Part shown: one piece after another, positions 53,281 through 61,587 of the stretch
Numbering within the stretch: the stretch's first letter is position 1
Layout of the letters: each line of letters starts with the position of its first letter
DNA from: Amphibacillus sp052055485
Lineage (GTDB): Bacteria; Bacillota; Bacilli; Bacillales; Amphibacillaceae
Assembly (NCBI RefSeq): GCF_052055485.1
Contig: NZ_CP197171.1
Location: 1,550,001 to 1,614,000 of the forward strand
Reading direction: 5' to 3'
Length of the DNA stretch: 64,000 nt
Position numbers and translations under genes: made by a program
The notes under the pieces: generated by a model
What the model was told of the DNA's origin: nothing
The model's input: the letters and a program-made list of their open reading frames with translations, nothing else
Database searches by the model: none

Positions 53281-53992
53281 GGATTATAATTTCTTGCTTT
53301 CCCGTTCTGTTATCTTTGTGTAATGTGTAGAAGATAAGATTTATGATCGATCTCATCAAATCAGGTCATTTATTAGAGGATCCTTTAAAGGATGAAAGCG
53401 AGCTATACATTGCTTAGAATTATTGAGTTTATCTTCATAGCTAGCGATGCTGCGCTCAGAATCATGGAAGAAGAGATATTTTCGCGAAGTGTCTACTTTA
53501 GTCATACAATAGTAAGCAAGAGAAGAGACATTTTAAATAGCTTGCAACTTTGAAATGTCCTTCCGTGTTTATCTCGTCTCCCATTCATTTGCTTAGAACT
53601 TATTCGAATAGATTCAAGTGTTGCAGTCAGAATGACAATAATTTTCGAGTAGTTCAGCTTTTCCAGTCACATAAAAAGCTGCTACACAACTCATTTTTCA
53701 TTGTGTAACAGCTCCCTATGTTATTAAGCTGGGTTTAATCCCAGTCACTTTCAATAACCCTATCTCGCAAGACTTTATTATTAAAATTGAAATATCCCAC
53801 TTTTGAAAATTAGTAGAACCCTAACAAAAAAGTATTTATGAAAATAAAGCATTATTAATTTAACTCTGAATTCCCCTTGATTCAATCAGCTTGATCTATA
53901 GTACTTAATCATGGTATAAGTGTAAAGGAAGTAGAGCAGATTCTGCTTTTTATTTTGGGGAATTAGTTATCCCATCATGAGAGGATTGAATT
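53281..53992. other. Long intergenic region with one hairpin
   Basis: No gene recognised. AGCTGCTACACAA (53677-53689) pairs with TTGTGTAACAGCT (53701-53713), without a T-run. The last 120 bp before the dus gene include a likely promoter (around 53890-53930). Confidence 0.35.
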
Positions 53993-54982
53993 TTGAATAT
54001 GACAGATAATTTTTGGCGTGATTTACCACGACCATTTTTTGTACTAGCACCAATGGAAGATGTGACGGATATTGTTTTTCGTCATGTCGTAAGTGAAGCG
54101 GGCAGACCAGATGTATTTTTTACAGAGTTTACAAACTCAGAGAGTTATTGTCACCCAGAAGGGAATCAAAGTGTGCGTGGACGTTTGACTTTTACCGAGG
54201 ATGAGCAACCCATTGTTGCACATATATGGGGAGATAAGCCCGAATATTTTCGACAAATGAGTATCGGTATGGCAGAACAAGGATTTAGGGGAATAGATAT
54301 TAATATGGGCTGTCCCGTAGCTAATGTGGCCGGGAATGGAAAGGGCTGTGGTCTTATTCGTCGACCAGAAGCTGCGGCAGAGCTAATCCAAGCAGCGAAA
54401 GCAGGTGGATTGCCTGTAAGTGTAAAAACAAGACTTGGTTACACTGATGTAGATGAATGGCGTGATTGGCTAACACACTTGTTGCAACAAGATATAGCTA
54501 ATCTTTCTATTCATCTACGAACAAAAAAGGAAATGAGTAATGTAGAGGCACATTGGGAACTAATCCCAGATATTAAGAAGCTTCGTGACCAGGTAGCGCC
54601 TAATACGCTTTTGACGATCAATGGGGATATTCCTGACCGGGAAACAGGCTTGAAACTCGCTGACCAATATGAGATTGATGGGATTATGATTGGACGTGGT
54701 ATATTTAAAAATCCATTTGCTTTTGAAGAGCAGCCAAAAGATCGTAGTAGTATGGAATTGCTTGATCTTTTGAGGTTACATCTAGATCTCTTTGATCAAT
54801 ATTCAGAGTTGGAACCCCGTTTGTTCAAACCTCTTCGGCGTTTTTTTAAGATATATGTTCGAGGTTTTCGAGGAGCGAGTGAGTTAAGAAATCAATTGAT
54901 GAGTACAGTGTCAACAGATGAAGTACGTACGTTACTTGATAATTTTTCAGAAAATAATTCTGATATGGCTGGTAAGCAATAG
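53993..54982 (+). CDS. dus: tRNA-dihydrouridine synthase
   Basis: 329-aa FMN-dependent TIM-barrel enzyme reducing uridine in tRNA D-loops. Seen: FFVLAPMEDVTDIVFR, FTEFTNSESY, GIDINMGCPVANVAGNGKGCGL with the catalytic Cys (about residue 104), VSVKTRLGY, LSIHLRTKKEMSN, and GIMIGRGIFKNPF. The active-site motif differs slightly from the usual NMGCP...K-GAG form (GKGCGL), as in a DusC-like or divergent Firmicute branch. TTG 53993 is preferred (GAGG with an 8-nt spacer) over ATG 53999. Confidence 0.9.
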   Translation: MNMTDNFWRDLPRPFFVLAPMEDVTDIVFRHVVSEAGRPDVFFTEFTNSESYCHPEGNQSVRGRLTFTEDEQPIVAHIWGDKPEYFRQMSIGMAEQGFRGIDINMGCPVANVAGNGKGCGLIRRPEAAAELIQAAKAGGLPVSVKTRLGYTDVDEWRDWLTHLLQQDIANLSIHLRTKKEMSNVEAHWELIPDIKKLRDQVAPNTLLTINGDIPDRETGLKLADQYEIDGIMIGRGIFKNPFAFEEQPKDRSSMELLDLLRLHLDLFDQYSELEPRLFKPLRRFFKIYVRGFRGASELRNQLMSTVSTDEVRTLLDNFSENNSDMAGKQ

Positions 54983-55401
54983 CGGTCTCTCCGTTTTGAG
55001 AAAACTCACATTGGCTTATTTTAAAGTACACACGGATATGCTGATTTGGTTATTTCCGTGGGATATGAGAAATCTGACAGCGGATACTTTAAATGAAAGT
55101 GATAGTTTTTTTGTATTATTATCAATAAAACTTTAGACTTTTAGGAAAAGAGACGTTGGTGTTAAATCAACGTGAACACTGTAAAGTTCATTTGAAATAC
55201 AATGACAGAATTCTTAGTGAAAGGGTTATTTAGTTTTAATGACTTGATTATTGGGAAGAGTATATGAAAGGGATGTTTAAATAGATGTAAGAATCAAAAA
55301 AGCTGATAATAGCTTTTGAACTGTTATCATAAGATAAAGAATTGAAAATGACAGTGATTAGGTTAAAATTTTTCAATTGAATCATCATTAAGGAGGGTAC
55401 T
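54983..55401. other. Intergenic region, no gene seen
   Basis: Nothing supported beyond a possible hairpin around 55298-55330 (GATAATAGC / CTGTTATC). Confidence 0.3.
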
Positions 55402-55842
55402 ATGAATTTAACTGTTTATTTAGCTGGACAAATACACGATGATTGGCGAGAAGAGTTAGCAAAGCAAGCAGAAGAACGAAATTTACCGCTGACCTTTGTA
55501 GGGCCTCAAACGGATCATGATCGTTCGGATGCAATAGGAGAAGCTATTTTAGGTAAGCAGCCAAGTGCTTTTTATCGCGATGATGCAGCTTCAGCGGTGA
55601 ATAATTTTAGAACAGAGGTATTGATGAAGAAAGCAGATCTTGTGATTGGCTTATTTGGTGAGAAGTATAAACAGTGGAATACAGCAATGGATATTTCAAC
55701 AGCAATTACACTTAATAAACCAACCATCATTGTTCGTCCTGAATCATTAATTCATCCGTTGAAGGAGCTTTCTAATAAAGCAAATGTAACGGTTGAAACA
55801 ATTGAGCAGGCTCTAGATGTTGTCGCTTATATATATGAATAA
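55402..55842 (+). CDS. ytoQ: YtoQ-family protein
   Basis: 146 aa, typical YtoQ length. MNLTVYLAGQIHDDWREEL, FVGPQTDHDRSDAIGE, FYRDDAASAVNNFRTEVLMKKADLVIGLFGEKYKQWNTAMDI are family features; the fold is related to nucleoside 2-deoxyribosyltransferases, but the family's function is not known. AAGGAGGG site; single gene with strong terminator. Confidence 0.9.
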   Translation: MNLTVYLAGQIHDDWREELAKQAEERNLPLTFVGPQTDHDRSDAIGEAILGKQPSAFYRDDAASAVNNFRTEVLMKKADLVIGLFGEKYKQWNTAMDISTAITLNKPTIIVRPESLIHPLKELSNKANVTVETIEQALDVVAYIYE

Positions 55843-55871
55843 AATATCTTAATTAAGAAGTCGTTATTTAC

Positions 55872-55915
55872 AAAATAGAGCTAGAAAGCGTATGGTTTTC
55901 TAGCTCTATTTTTTT
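55872..55915. terminator. Rho-independent terminator after ytoQ
   Basis: AAAATAGAGCTAGAAA (55872-55887) pairs with TTTTCTAGCTCTATTTT (55896-55912), then TTT. A 16-bp stem with flanking A and T runs. Confidence 0.95.
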
Positions 55916-56370
55916 ATACTAGGAAATTATAAAAGTTGTACTTGTAGTTAACTATTTGTTGGAAGATAGGTCACATCCAGCTTCGAGTGCCCAGCAACTA
56001 GCTCAGGCTTCCCTCAGCTCACGATACGATAAAGAAGACTTGTTGACTGACAAGCCGAAGGCGTAGTCAGAACCATAGCCGCACTTATGCCCGCGGTGAA
56101 AGTTAACATCGGCTGGTAAGATAATCAGGGTCGACTAAAATCAGACTTGCCGTCTAACGTCGTCATACCCCTGATGCATTGTAGAAACATGTTCCTTTTT
56201 CTCCTGCGCTAGGAATGATCGATTAAAACCGCCACTTTGCGTGGCAACATCGATCCACCCATGATACATAGGCACAGTTCGTATGTTGCTGGACCGGCGC
56301 TTTGTGTGTGCCTTTGTTATTACAGAACTTTTCCTCCAGCGGAGATTCAAGAAATATACCAACAATAGGC
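55916..56370. other. Unexplained GC-richer segment with hairpins
   Basis: About 450 bp with composition unlike its neighbours. It contains GCCAC-TTTGC-GTGGC (56233-56247 region) and other short inverted repeats. A 74-codon minus-strand frame (56141-56365; contains HGWIDVATQSGG, STMHQGYDDVRRQV) is open but lacks homology I can recognise. Could be a decayed insertion sequence end or a structured RNA. Confidence 0.35.
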
Positions 56371-56400
56371 AAAAGCACTTCGACCAATCGAAGTGCTTTT
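56371..56400. terminator. Bidirectional terminator after LacI-type gene
   Basis: Perfect 12-bp stem AAAAGCACTTCG (56371-56382) / CGAAGTGCTTTT (56389-56400) with a 6-nt loop, 11 bp past the minus-strand regulator stop. Confidence 0.9.
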
Positions 56401-56410
56401 GTCTAGCTCA

Positions 56411-57430
56411 TTATAATTTTCGGGTTGAGCTTCGATATTTAATAGCATAAGGAACGATAACTCGTTTAGCAGGCTCATCCTTTGTTTTTAAAAGTTCGAT
56501 TAAGCACTTAGCACTTTGAATGCCAAGTTTGTAAATTTGGATATCAACTGTTGTTAATGGGGGTCTCGTAATCTCTGCTAAGTAAAGATTATTAAAGCTT
56601 GTAATTGAAATATCCTCTGGACAATCTAAGCCAAACTCCTCAAGCATATTAATAACACCAAGGCCCATCAAATCATCGGTAATCACCATGGCGGTAGGTG
56701 GTTTGCTAAGCGAAAAGAGTTGTTCAACAGCCTTTCGACCACTTGAACGTAAAAATTCATCATGAATAATAAAGTCATCCTTTATTGGAATATTCGCGGC
56801 TTCTAGAGCATGCTTGTATCCTTCCAATCGATCCATCGTTACAACGAGGTCAGTCGTTCCACCGAGAAAAGCAATATTTTGATGTCCGAATTCAATTAAG
56901 TGTCCAGTGAGTTCTTTACTTGCTTGGACATTGTCATTATCAACATAAGTAATCTGACTCTCATTTTCATAAGGTTTACCGACCACAACAAAGGGGAATT
57001 TTTCTTTTATTAAAAAATTCATGATTGGATCGTTTTTTCTTGAATAAAGCATGATAATTCCATCGACGCGATTTCCGTAAACCATTCGTTTAACCTCTTC
57101 AAATGATTGAACGTCATCACCGCCAGTAGAAACATATAATGAATATTCTGTTTCATGTGCCATGCTCCCAATTCCACGCAAAACCTCAGGGAAAAAGGGA
57201 TTTTGTAATGCTGTTTCTGCAGACGAAGGCATTATGACACCGATCGCTTGTGAAGAACGAACGGCTAAATTTCGTGCATTCACATTTGGATGATAACCTA
57301 ATTCTATCATCGCTTTTCTAACTCGTTTTTTTGTACTTACACTAATTCGAGGACTATCAGAAATAACTCGTGACACAGTTGATGGAGCTACATTTGCTTT
57401 TTTAGCAACATCTTTAATAGTAACAGCCAT
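56411..57430 (-). CDS. LacI-family regulator, MalR/CcpA-like
   Basis: 339 aa. HTH MAVTIKDVAKKANVAPSTVSRVIS, hinge NVNARNLAVRSSQAIGV, effector domain with VDGIIMLYSRKND, the signature DISITSFNN...TRPPLTTVDIQ. Similar in layout to MalR-type repressors of maltodextrin genes. It is divergent from the GH13 enzyme gene at 57776, and the palindrome GCAAACGTTTGC lies in that gene's promoter. Inducer likely a maltooligosaccharide (inferred). Confidence 0.92.
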   Translation of the reverse strand: MAVTIKDVAKKANVAPSTVSRVISDSPRISVSTKKRVRKAMIELGYHPNVNARNLAVRSSQAIGVIMPSSAETALQNPFFPEVLRGIGSMAHETEYSLYVSTGGDDVQSFEEVKRMVYGNRVDGIIMLYSRKNDPIMNFLIKEKFPFVVVGKPYENESQITYVDNDNVQASKELTGHLIEFGHQNIAFLGGTTDLVVTMDRLEGYKHALEAANIPIKDDFIIHDEFLRSSGRKAVEQLFSLSKPPTAMVITDDLMGLGVINMLEEFGLDCPEDISITSFNNLYLAEITRPPLTTVDIQIYKLGIQSAKCLIELLKTKDEPAKRVIVPYAIKYRSSTRKL

Positions 57431-57726
57431 AATACGTTCATCCTTTTTTAGTAATATAACGCATCTTTGTGTAAATCATGATGCTGAAAACGATGCCAAT
57501 TTTTGCTAAGCTTAACTAACCATTTGAATTAAGAGGGTTCATCTATGCAAACGGTTGACTTTAGCTAAACTATATCTATAAAGTATTATATATGATATTC
57601 AATCATTTTGAAACATAATAATGAATATTTATTATTTTAAGCGATTCGATTGACCATTTTTAACAAAACGTTTATATTAAATTTAGGTATTTTTTTGCGA
57701 AATTAAAATTAACAAAAGGATACATT

Positions 57727-57757
57727 TTGACTTTATTGCAAACGTTTGCGCTATAAA
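57727..57757 (+). promoter_or_regulatory. Promoter with LacI-type operator before GH13 gene
   Basis: TTGACT (57727-57732) and TATAAA (57752-57757) enclose the perfect 12-bp palindrome GCAAACGTTTGC (57738-57749). A weaker copy, GCAAACGGTTGA, is at 57547-57558, near the start of the divergent regulator. Repression by loop or blockade is plausible. Confidence 0.75.
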
Positions 57758-57775
57758 ACAACGGGGGGAATATTT

Positions 57776-59539
57776 TTGATTAGAGAAGCAATCTATCACA
57801 AACCGGTTAATCAATATGCCTATAGTTATGATAGCAGGACACTTCATATTATGTTGCAGTCCAAACATGCAGATTTAAAAAGTGTTCATCTTATTTACGG
57901 TGATCCATATGATTTTACCGGAAAACAATGGAATTTTAAACAGGAAGTAATGACAAAGTCTGGGGAAACATCTTCGTTAGATTATTGGAAAATCGATATT
58001 GAGCCGCCATATCGACGATTACGCTATGGTTTTCGTTGTGAAGCTGTAGATGGTGAAGTCAGTTATTTTACTGAACACGGACATCATATAGAGCAACCAC
58101 AGCTTATTGGAAGTTACTTCTGTTTTCCATATCTTCATGAGGCAGATACTTTTACTGCACCTGATTGGGTTAAGGACACGGTTTGGTATCAAATTTTTCC
58201 AGAGCGTTTTGCTAATGGAGATCCCACAATAAATCCCGAGCACACATTGCCTTGGGGAGAGTATGAGCCCACACCTAAAAACTACTTCGGCGGGGACTTC
58301 CAAGGTGTAATCGATCACTTAGATTATCTAACAAACTTAGGTGTGACAGGGATTTACTTCACTCCTATTTTTAAAGCTGAGACCAACCATAAATATGACA
58401 CGACTGATTATTTTGAAATTGATCCGCAATTCGGTGATAAGGAAACGTTCAGAAAACTTGTTCAAGCTTGTCATGAAAAAGGAATTAGAGTCATGCTTGA
58501 TGCTGTGTTCAATCATAGTGGTTATCACTTTGCTCCATTCCAAGATGTTTTAGAAAAAGGTGAGGATTCTGAATATAAGGATTGGTTTCATATTTGGGAT
58601 TTTCCGGTTAAGACGGATCCATTACCTAACTATGATGCCTTTGCTTTTGGCGCACAAATGCCGAAATTGAATACTGCCAATCCAGAAGTGAAGGAATATT
58701 TATTGAAAGTTGCTCGTTACTGGATTGAAGAGTTTGATATCGATGGTTGGCGACTTGATGTTGCTAATGAAGTAGATCATGCATTTTGGCGTGCTTTCCG
58801 TGATCAAGTCAAACAAGTGAAACCTGAAGCTTATATTTTAGGTGAGATTTGGCATGATTCAATGAAATGGTTACAGGGTGACCAATTTGATGCTGTGATG
58901 AATTACCCATTTACAAACAGTGTAATCGATTTCTTTGGTGCCAAAACCATTCAAGTGAAACAATTTCACGATCAATTGGTTGATTTGCTACACATGTATC
59001 CAGCTAATGTTCATGAATCTATGTTTAATTTACTGGATAGCCATGATACTGAACGAATTCTTACTTTAGCTAATGATAATAAAGCAAGTGTCCGATTAAT
59101 GTATTTGTTTCAGTTATCTTTTATCGGTTCACCATGTTTATATTACGGTGATGAGATTGGAATGGCAGGTGGAGAGGAACCTGAAAGCCGTGCCTGTATG
59201 GAATGGGATCCTGACAAACAAGATCTAGAGCTGTTTAATTTTGTTCAACAATTGATTCAGTTACGCAAAGAAGTTCCAGCCTTTGGGGGACGAGGAAGCT
59301 TTGATATCTTACAAATTGATGAAGATAAGAACAGTATCGTTTATCAAAAGCAAGTTTCAAATGAGCAGCTAGTTTTTGTGATCAATAATAAAGATAAGCA
59401 ACAAAAGATTTTCGTGCCAGAGTTAACAGATAAAACATATCAGCCGTTATTTATTGATCAGGCATATGAGCTAGATGGCAATGGACAAGTTGAATTATCT
59501 GAATATGGATTCCAGTGTTATCAAATTAAAGCTGATTAA
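57776..59539 (+). CDS. GH13 neopullulanase / cyclomaltodextrinase-type enzyme
   Basis: 587-aa GH13_20-like enzyme: N-terminal CBM34-like domain (about residues 1-125), barrel from about 130 (DTVWYQIFPERFANGD), catalytic Asp nucleophile in DGWRLDVANEVDH (about 326), Glu in AYILGEIWHD (about 356) and Asp in NLLDSHDTERI (about 421), then a C-terminal beta domain. Hydrolyses maltooligosaccharides, cyclodextrins or pullulan fragments in the cytoplasm (no signal peptide). TTG 57776 is chosen as start (GGGGGGAA 5 nt upstream; family N-terminus IREAIYHKP). Confidence 0.92.
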   Translation: MIREAIYHKPVNQYAYSYDSRTLHIMLQSKHADLKSVHLIYGDPYDFTGKQWNFKQEVMTKSGETSSLDYWKIDIEPPYRRLRYGFRCEAVDGEVSYFTEHGHHIEQPQLIGSYFCFPYLHEADTFTAPDWVKDTVWYQIFPERFANGDPTINPEHTLPWGEYEPTPKNYFGGDFQGVIDHLDYLTNLGVTGIYFTPIFKAETNHKYDTTDYFEIDPQFGDKETFRKLVQACHEKGIRVMLDAVFNHSGYHFAPFQDVLEKGEDSEYKDWFHIWDFPVKTDPLPNYDAFAFGAQMPKLNTANPEVKEYLLKVARYWIEEFDIDGWRLDVANEVDHAFWRAFRDQVKQVKPEAYILGEIWHDSMKWLQGDQFDAVMNYPFTNSVIDFFGAKTIQVKQFHDQLVDLLHMYPANVHESMFNLLDSHDTERILTLANDNKASVRLMYLFQLSFIGSPCLYYGDEIGMAGGEEPESRACMEWDPDKQDLELFNFVQQLIQLRKEVPAFGGRGSFDILQIDEDKNSIVYQKQVSNEQLVFVINNKDKQQKIFVPELTDKTYQPLFIDQAYELDGNGQVELSEYGFQCYQIKAD

Positions 59540-59545
59540 TAGATG

Positions 59546-59580
59546 GAGATGGTATCAACAAATTGATGCCATCTCTTTTA
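59546..59580 (+). terminator. Rho-independent terminator after GH13 gene
   Basis: GAGATGGTATCAA (59546-59558) pairs with TTGATGCCATCTC (59563-59575), loop CAAA, then TTTT. Confidence 0.92.
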
Positions 59581-59750
59581 TTTTAAGAGGCGGTTCAAGA
59601 AGTCCGCTTATTGAAAAAGTAGTATATTTTTGTTATCAGTTCAGTTGCTCAAAGGATTACTTAATCAAGCCATACTATTCTTTTATGTTCTTTTTGAACA
59701 TGCACTTTATCAAATAGCCGAGAATACTCGCAGCTTCAGTCGTGAGAGGT

Positions 59751-59828
59751 TCAAATAATAATAAAACCAATAATAATAGCAATAATTAAAAGACAACTTC
59801 GAACATCAATAATAGGGATATCTTTCAT
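59751..59828 (-). CDS. Candidate 25-aa hydrophobic small protein
   Basis: Translation MKDIPIIDVR then CLLIIAIIIGFIII: a short charged N-terminus followed by one membrane-spanning helix. ATG at 59828 has GGAG with an 8-nt spacer, and a TG-T-TATAAT extended -10 element lies about 35-45 bp upstream (59862-59870). Size and layout recall single-span regulatory peptides or type I toxins, but no family is recognised. No antisense RNA promoter was identified. Confidence 0.5.
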   Translation of the reverse strand: MKDIPIIDVRSCLLIIAIIIGFIII

Positions 59829-59907
59829 GATGATCACTCCGTTTATTTAATGATAAATGTATTATAACATATAATTCCGATTAACTTAATATGATTTAAT
59901 AAAAAAT
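59829..59907 (-). promoter_or_regulatory. Promoter region of small ORF
   Basis: On the minus strand ATGTTATAATAC gives an extended -10 (TATAAT) with a poor -35 (TTAAGT, 17-bp spacing). Confidence 0.45.
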
Positions 59908-59966
59908 AAAAACGATCAAATTAAAATACAGTAAAATGATTGTATTTTAGTGGTTTGATCGTTTTT
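59908..59966. terminator. Terminator after gdhA
   Basis: AAAAACGATCAAA (59908-59920) pairs with TTTGATCGTTTTT (59953-59965), with an inner AAAATACA/TGTATTTT stem; works for the minus-strand gdhA. Confidence 0.85.
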
Positions 59967-60000
59967 AATGTAAACTAATGGATTCATTTCAGACAGAGGA

Positions 60001-61356
60001 TTAAATAACTCCTTGTGTGATCATTCCTTCGGCTACTCTTAAAAGACCAGCTATATTTGCTCCTACAACGAGGTTGCCAGGGCTATTGTATTGTTCAGCA
60101 GCCTCGATGCATCTATTATAAATATCCGCCATAATATCTTGTAATTTTTGATCCACTTCTTCAAAACTCCATGATAAACGAGAGCTGTTTTGTGCCATTT
60201 CAAGTGCCGATACAGCGACCCCACCAGCATTAGCCGCTTTTGCTGGTCCAAAGAGCACATTGTTATCATGGAAAACTTTAATAGCATCAAGCGTTGATGG
60301 CATATTTGCACCTTCAGCTATAGCCACTACACCATTCTTAACTAATTGTTTAGCTGCTGATTCATCTAACTCATTTTGTGTTGCACAAGGAAGGGCAATA
60401 TCACAAGATAAAGACCAAATTGCTGTTGATTCAGCTTCGAATTTAGCATTAGGGTATTTCTCTAAATATGCATGAATTCGTCCTCGTTTAACTTCTTTTA
60501 TCTCTTTAATTGTATTTAGATCAAGCCCATTTGGATCATATATATAGCCACTGGAATCACTACAAGCAATGATAATGGCACCATATTCAATGGCTTTCTC
60601 CATGGCATAGATCGAAACATTACCAGAACCTGAAACAATCACCTTTTTCCCTGTTAAATCCAGATTACGATCCTTCAACATTTCATTAACAAAGTAGACC
60701 GTTCCATACCCGGTTGCTTCTTTGCGAGCTAAGCTTCCACCAAAGTCAGGACTCTTACCCGTTAACACGCCAGCGTGAAAGCTACCACGCATTTTACGGT
60801 ATTGACCAAAGAGATAACCAATTTCTCTAGCTCCAACGCCAATATCGCCGGCAGGAACATCTATATCCGGTCCAATATATTTGGATAGTTCACTCATAAA
60901 GCTCTGGCAGAAACGCATAATTTCAAGGTCAGATTTCCCTTTTGGATCAAAATCAGACCCACCTTTACCCCCGCCAATCGGTTGTCCCGTTAATGCATTT
61001 TTAAAAATTTGTTCAAATCCTAAAAACTTAATAATACTGCTATTAACAGATGGATGGAAACGAAGCCCGCCTTTGTAAGGACCAATCGTACTATTAAATT
61101 GGACACGGAACCCTCGGTTGACTTGAACCTTCCCATTATCATCAACCCATGGAACACTAAATGTAATAAGTCGATCGGGTTCAACTAATCTTTCAAGAAT
61201 ACCTTGCTCGATATAAGAAGGGTTTTGTTCAAATACGGGTTCAATTGAATTGAAAAATTCTTCTACGGCTTGGTGAAACTCGTCTTCGTTCGGATTTCTT
61301 TTTTTAACACTTTGATAAACTTTCTTAATATGGTCGGATGCTAATTCGCTAGACAT
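60001..61356 (-). CDS. gdhA: NADP-type glutamate dehydrogenase
   Basis: 451 aa, standard hexameric GdhA length. Seen: FRVQFNSTIGPYKGGLRFHPSVN (substrate-binding Lys), GGGKGGSDFDPKGKSD with the catalytic Lys (about residue 125-130), VPAGDIGVGAREIGYLFGQY, the dinucleotide-binding VIVSGSGNVSIYAMEKA. Makes glutamate from 2-oxoglutarate and ammonium. ATG 61356 chosen because AAGGAGG lies about 10 nt upstream; the frame extends to 61404 without a good site. Single gene with its own terminator. Confidence 0.97.
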   Translation of the reverse strand: MSSELASDHIKKVYQSVKKRNPNEDEFHQAVEEFFNSIEPVFEQNPSYIEQGILERLVEPDRLITFSVPWVDDNGKVQVNRGFRVQFNSTIGPYKGGLRFHPSVNSSIIKFLGFEQIFKNALTGQPIGGGKGGSDFDPKGKSDLEIMRFCQSFMSELSKYIGPDIDVPAGDIGVGAREIGYLFGQYRKMRGSFHAGVLTGKSPDFGGSLARKEATGYGTVYFVNEMLKDRNLDLTGKKVIVSGSGNVSIYAMEKAIEYGAIIIACSDSSGYIYDPNGLDLNTIKEIKEVKRGRIHAYLEKYPNAKFEAESTAIWSLSCDIALPCATQNELDESAAKQLVKNGVVAIAEGANMPSTLDAIKVFHDNNVLFGPAKAANAGGVAVSALEMAQNSSRLSWSFEEVDQKLQDIMADIYNRCIEAAEQYNSPGNLVVGANIAGLLRVAEGMITQGVI

Positions 61357-61587
61357 ATAACCTTTCCTCCTTAAAATAGCTAAGTTCAAAGTTGCCAAAA
61401 TCATTTTGAACTTATGAGCCTAAGACAAGTGTATAGGATAAAACGCTAAAGAACAATATATAAGTATGATTATAACGTTCTCAAATTTAGATTAATGTAT
61501 GTAAACAAAACAGAACATTATAGGTTTTATGAGCGAATGAAAAAGGTAAAGAAATATAAATAAGGAAGTGAGAGGAGAGTTTGTTAT

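Noticed and set aside
57738..57749. Reading GCAAACGTTTGC as a CcpA cre site
   Set aside because: It mismatches the cre consensus at three positions and lies in the promoter opposite a dedicated LacI-type gene, so a specific operator is more likely.
59735..59765. tRNA-like GAGAGGTTCAAATAATAAT sequence
   Set aside because: Only the T-loop-like bases occur; no acceptor, D or anticodon stems can be formed around them.
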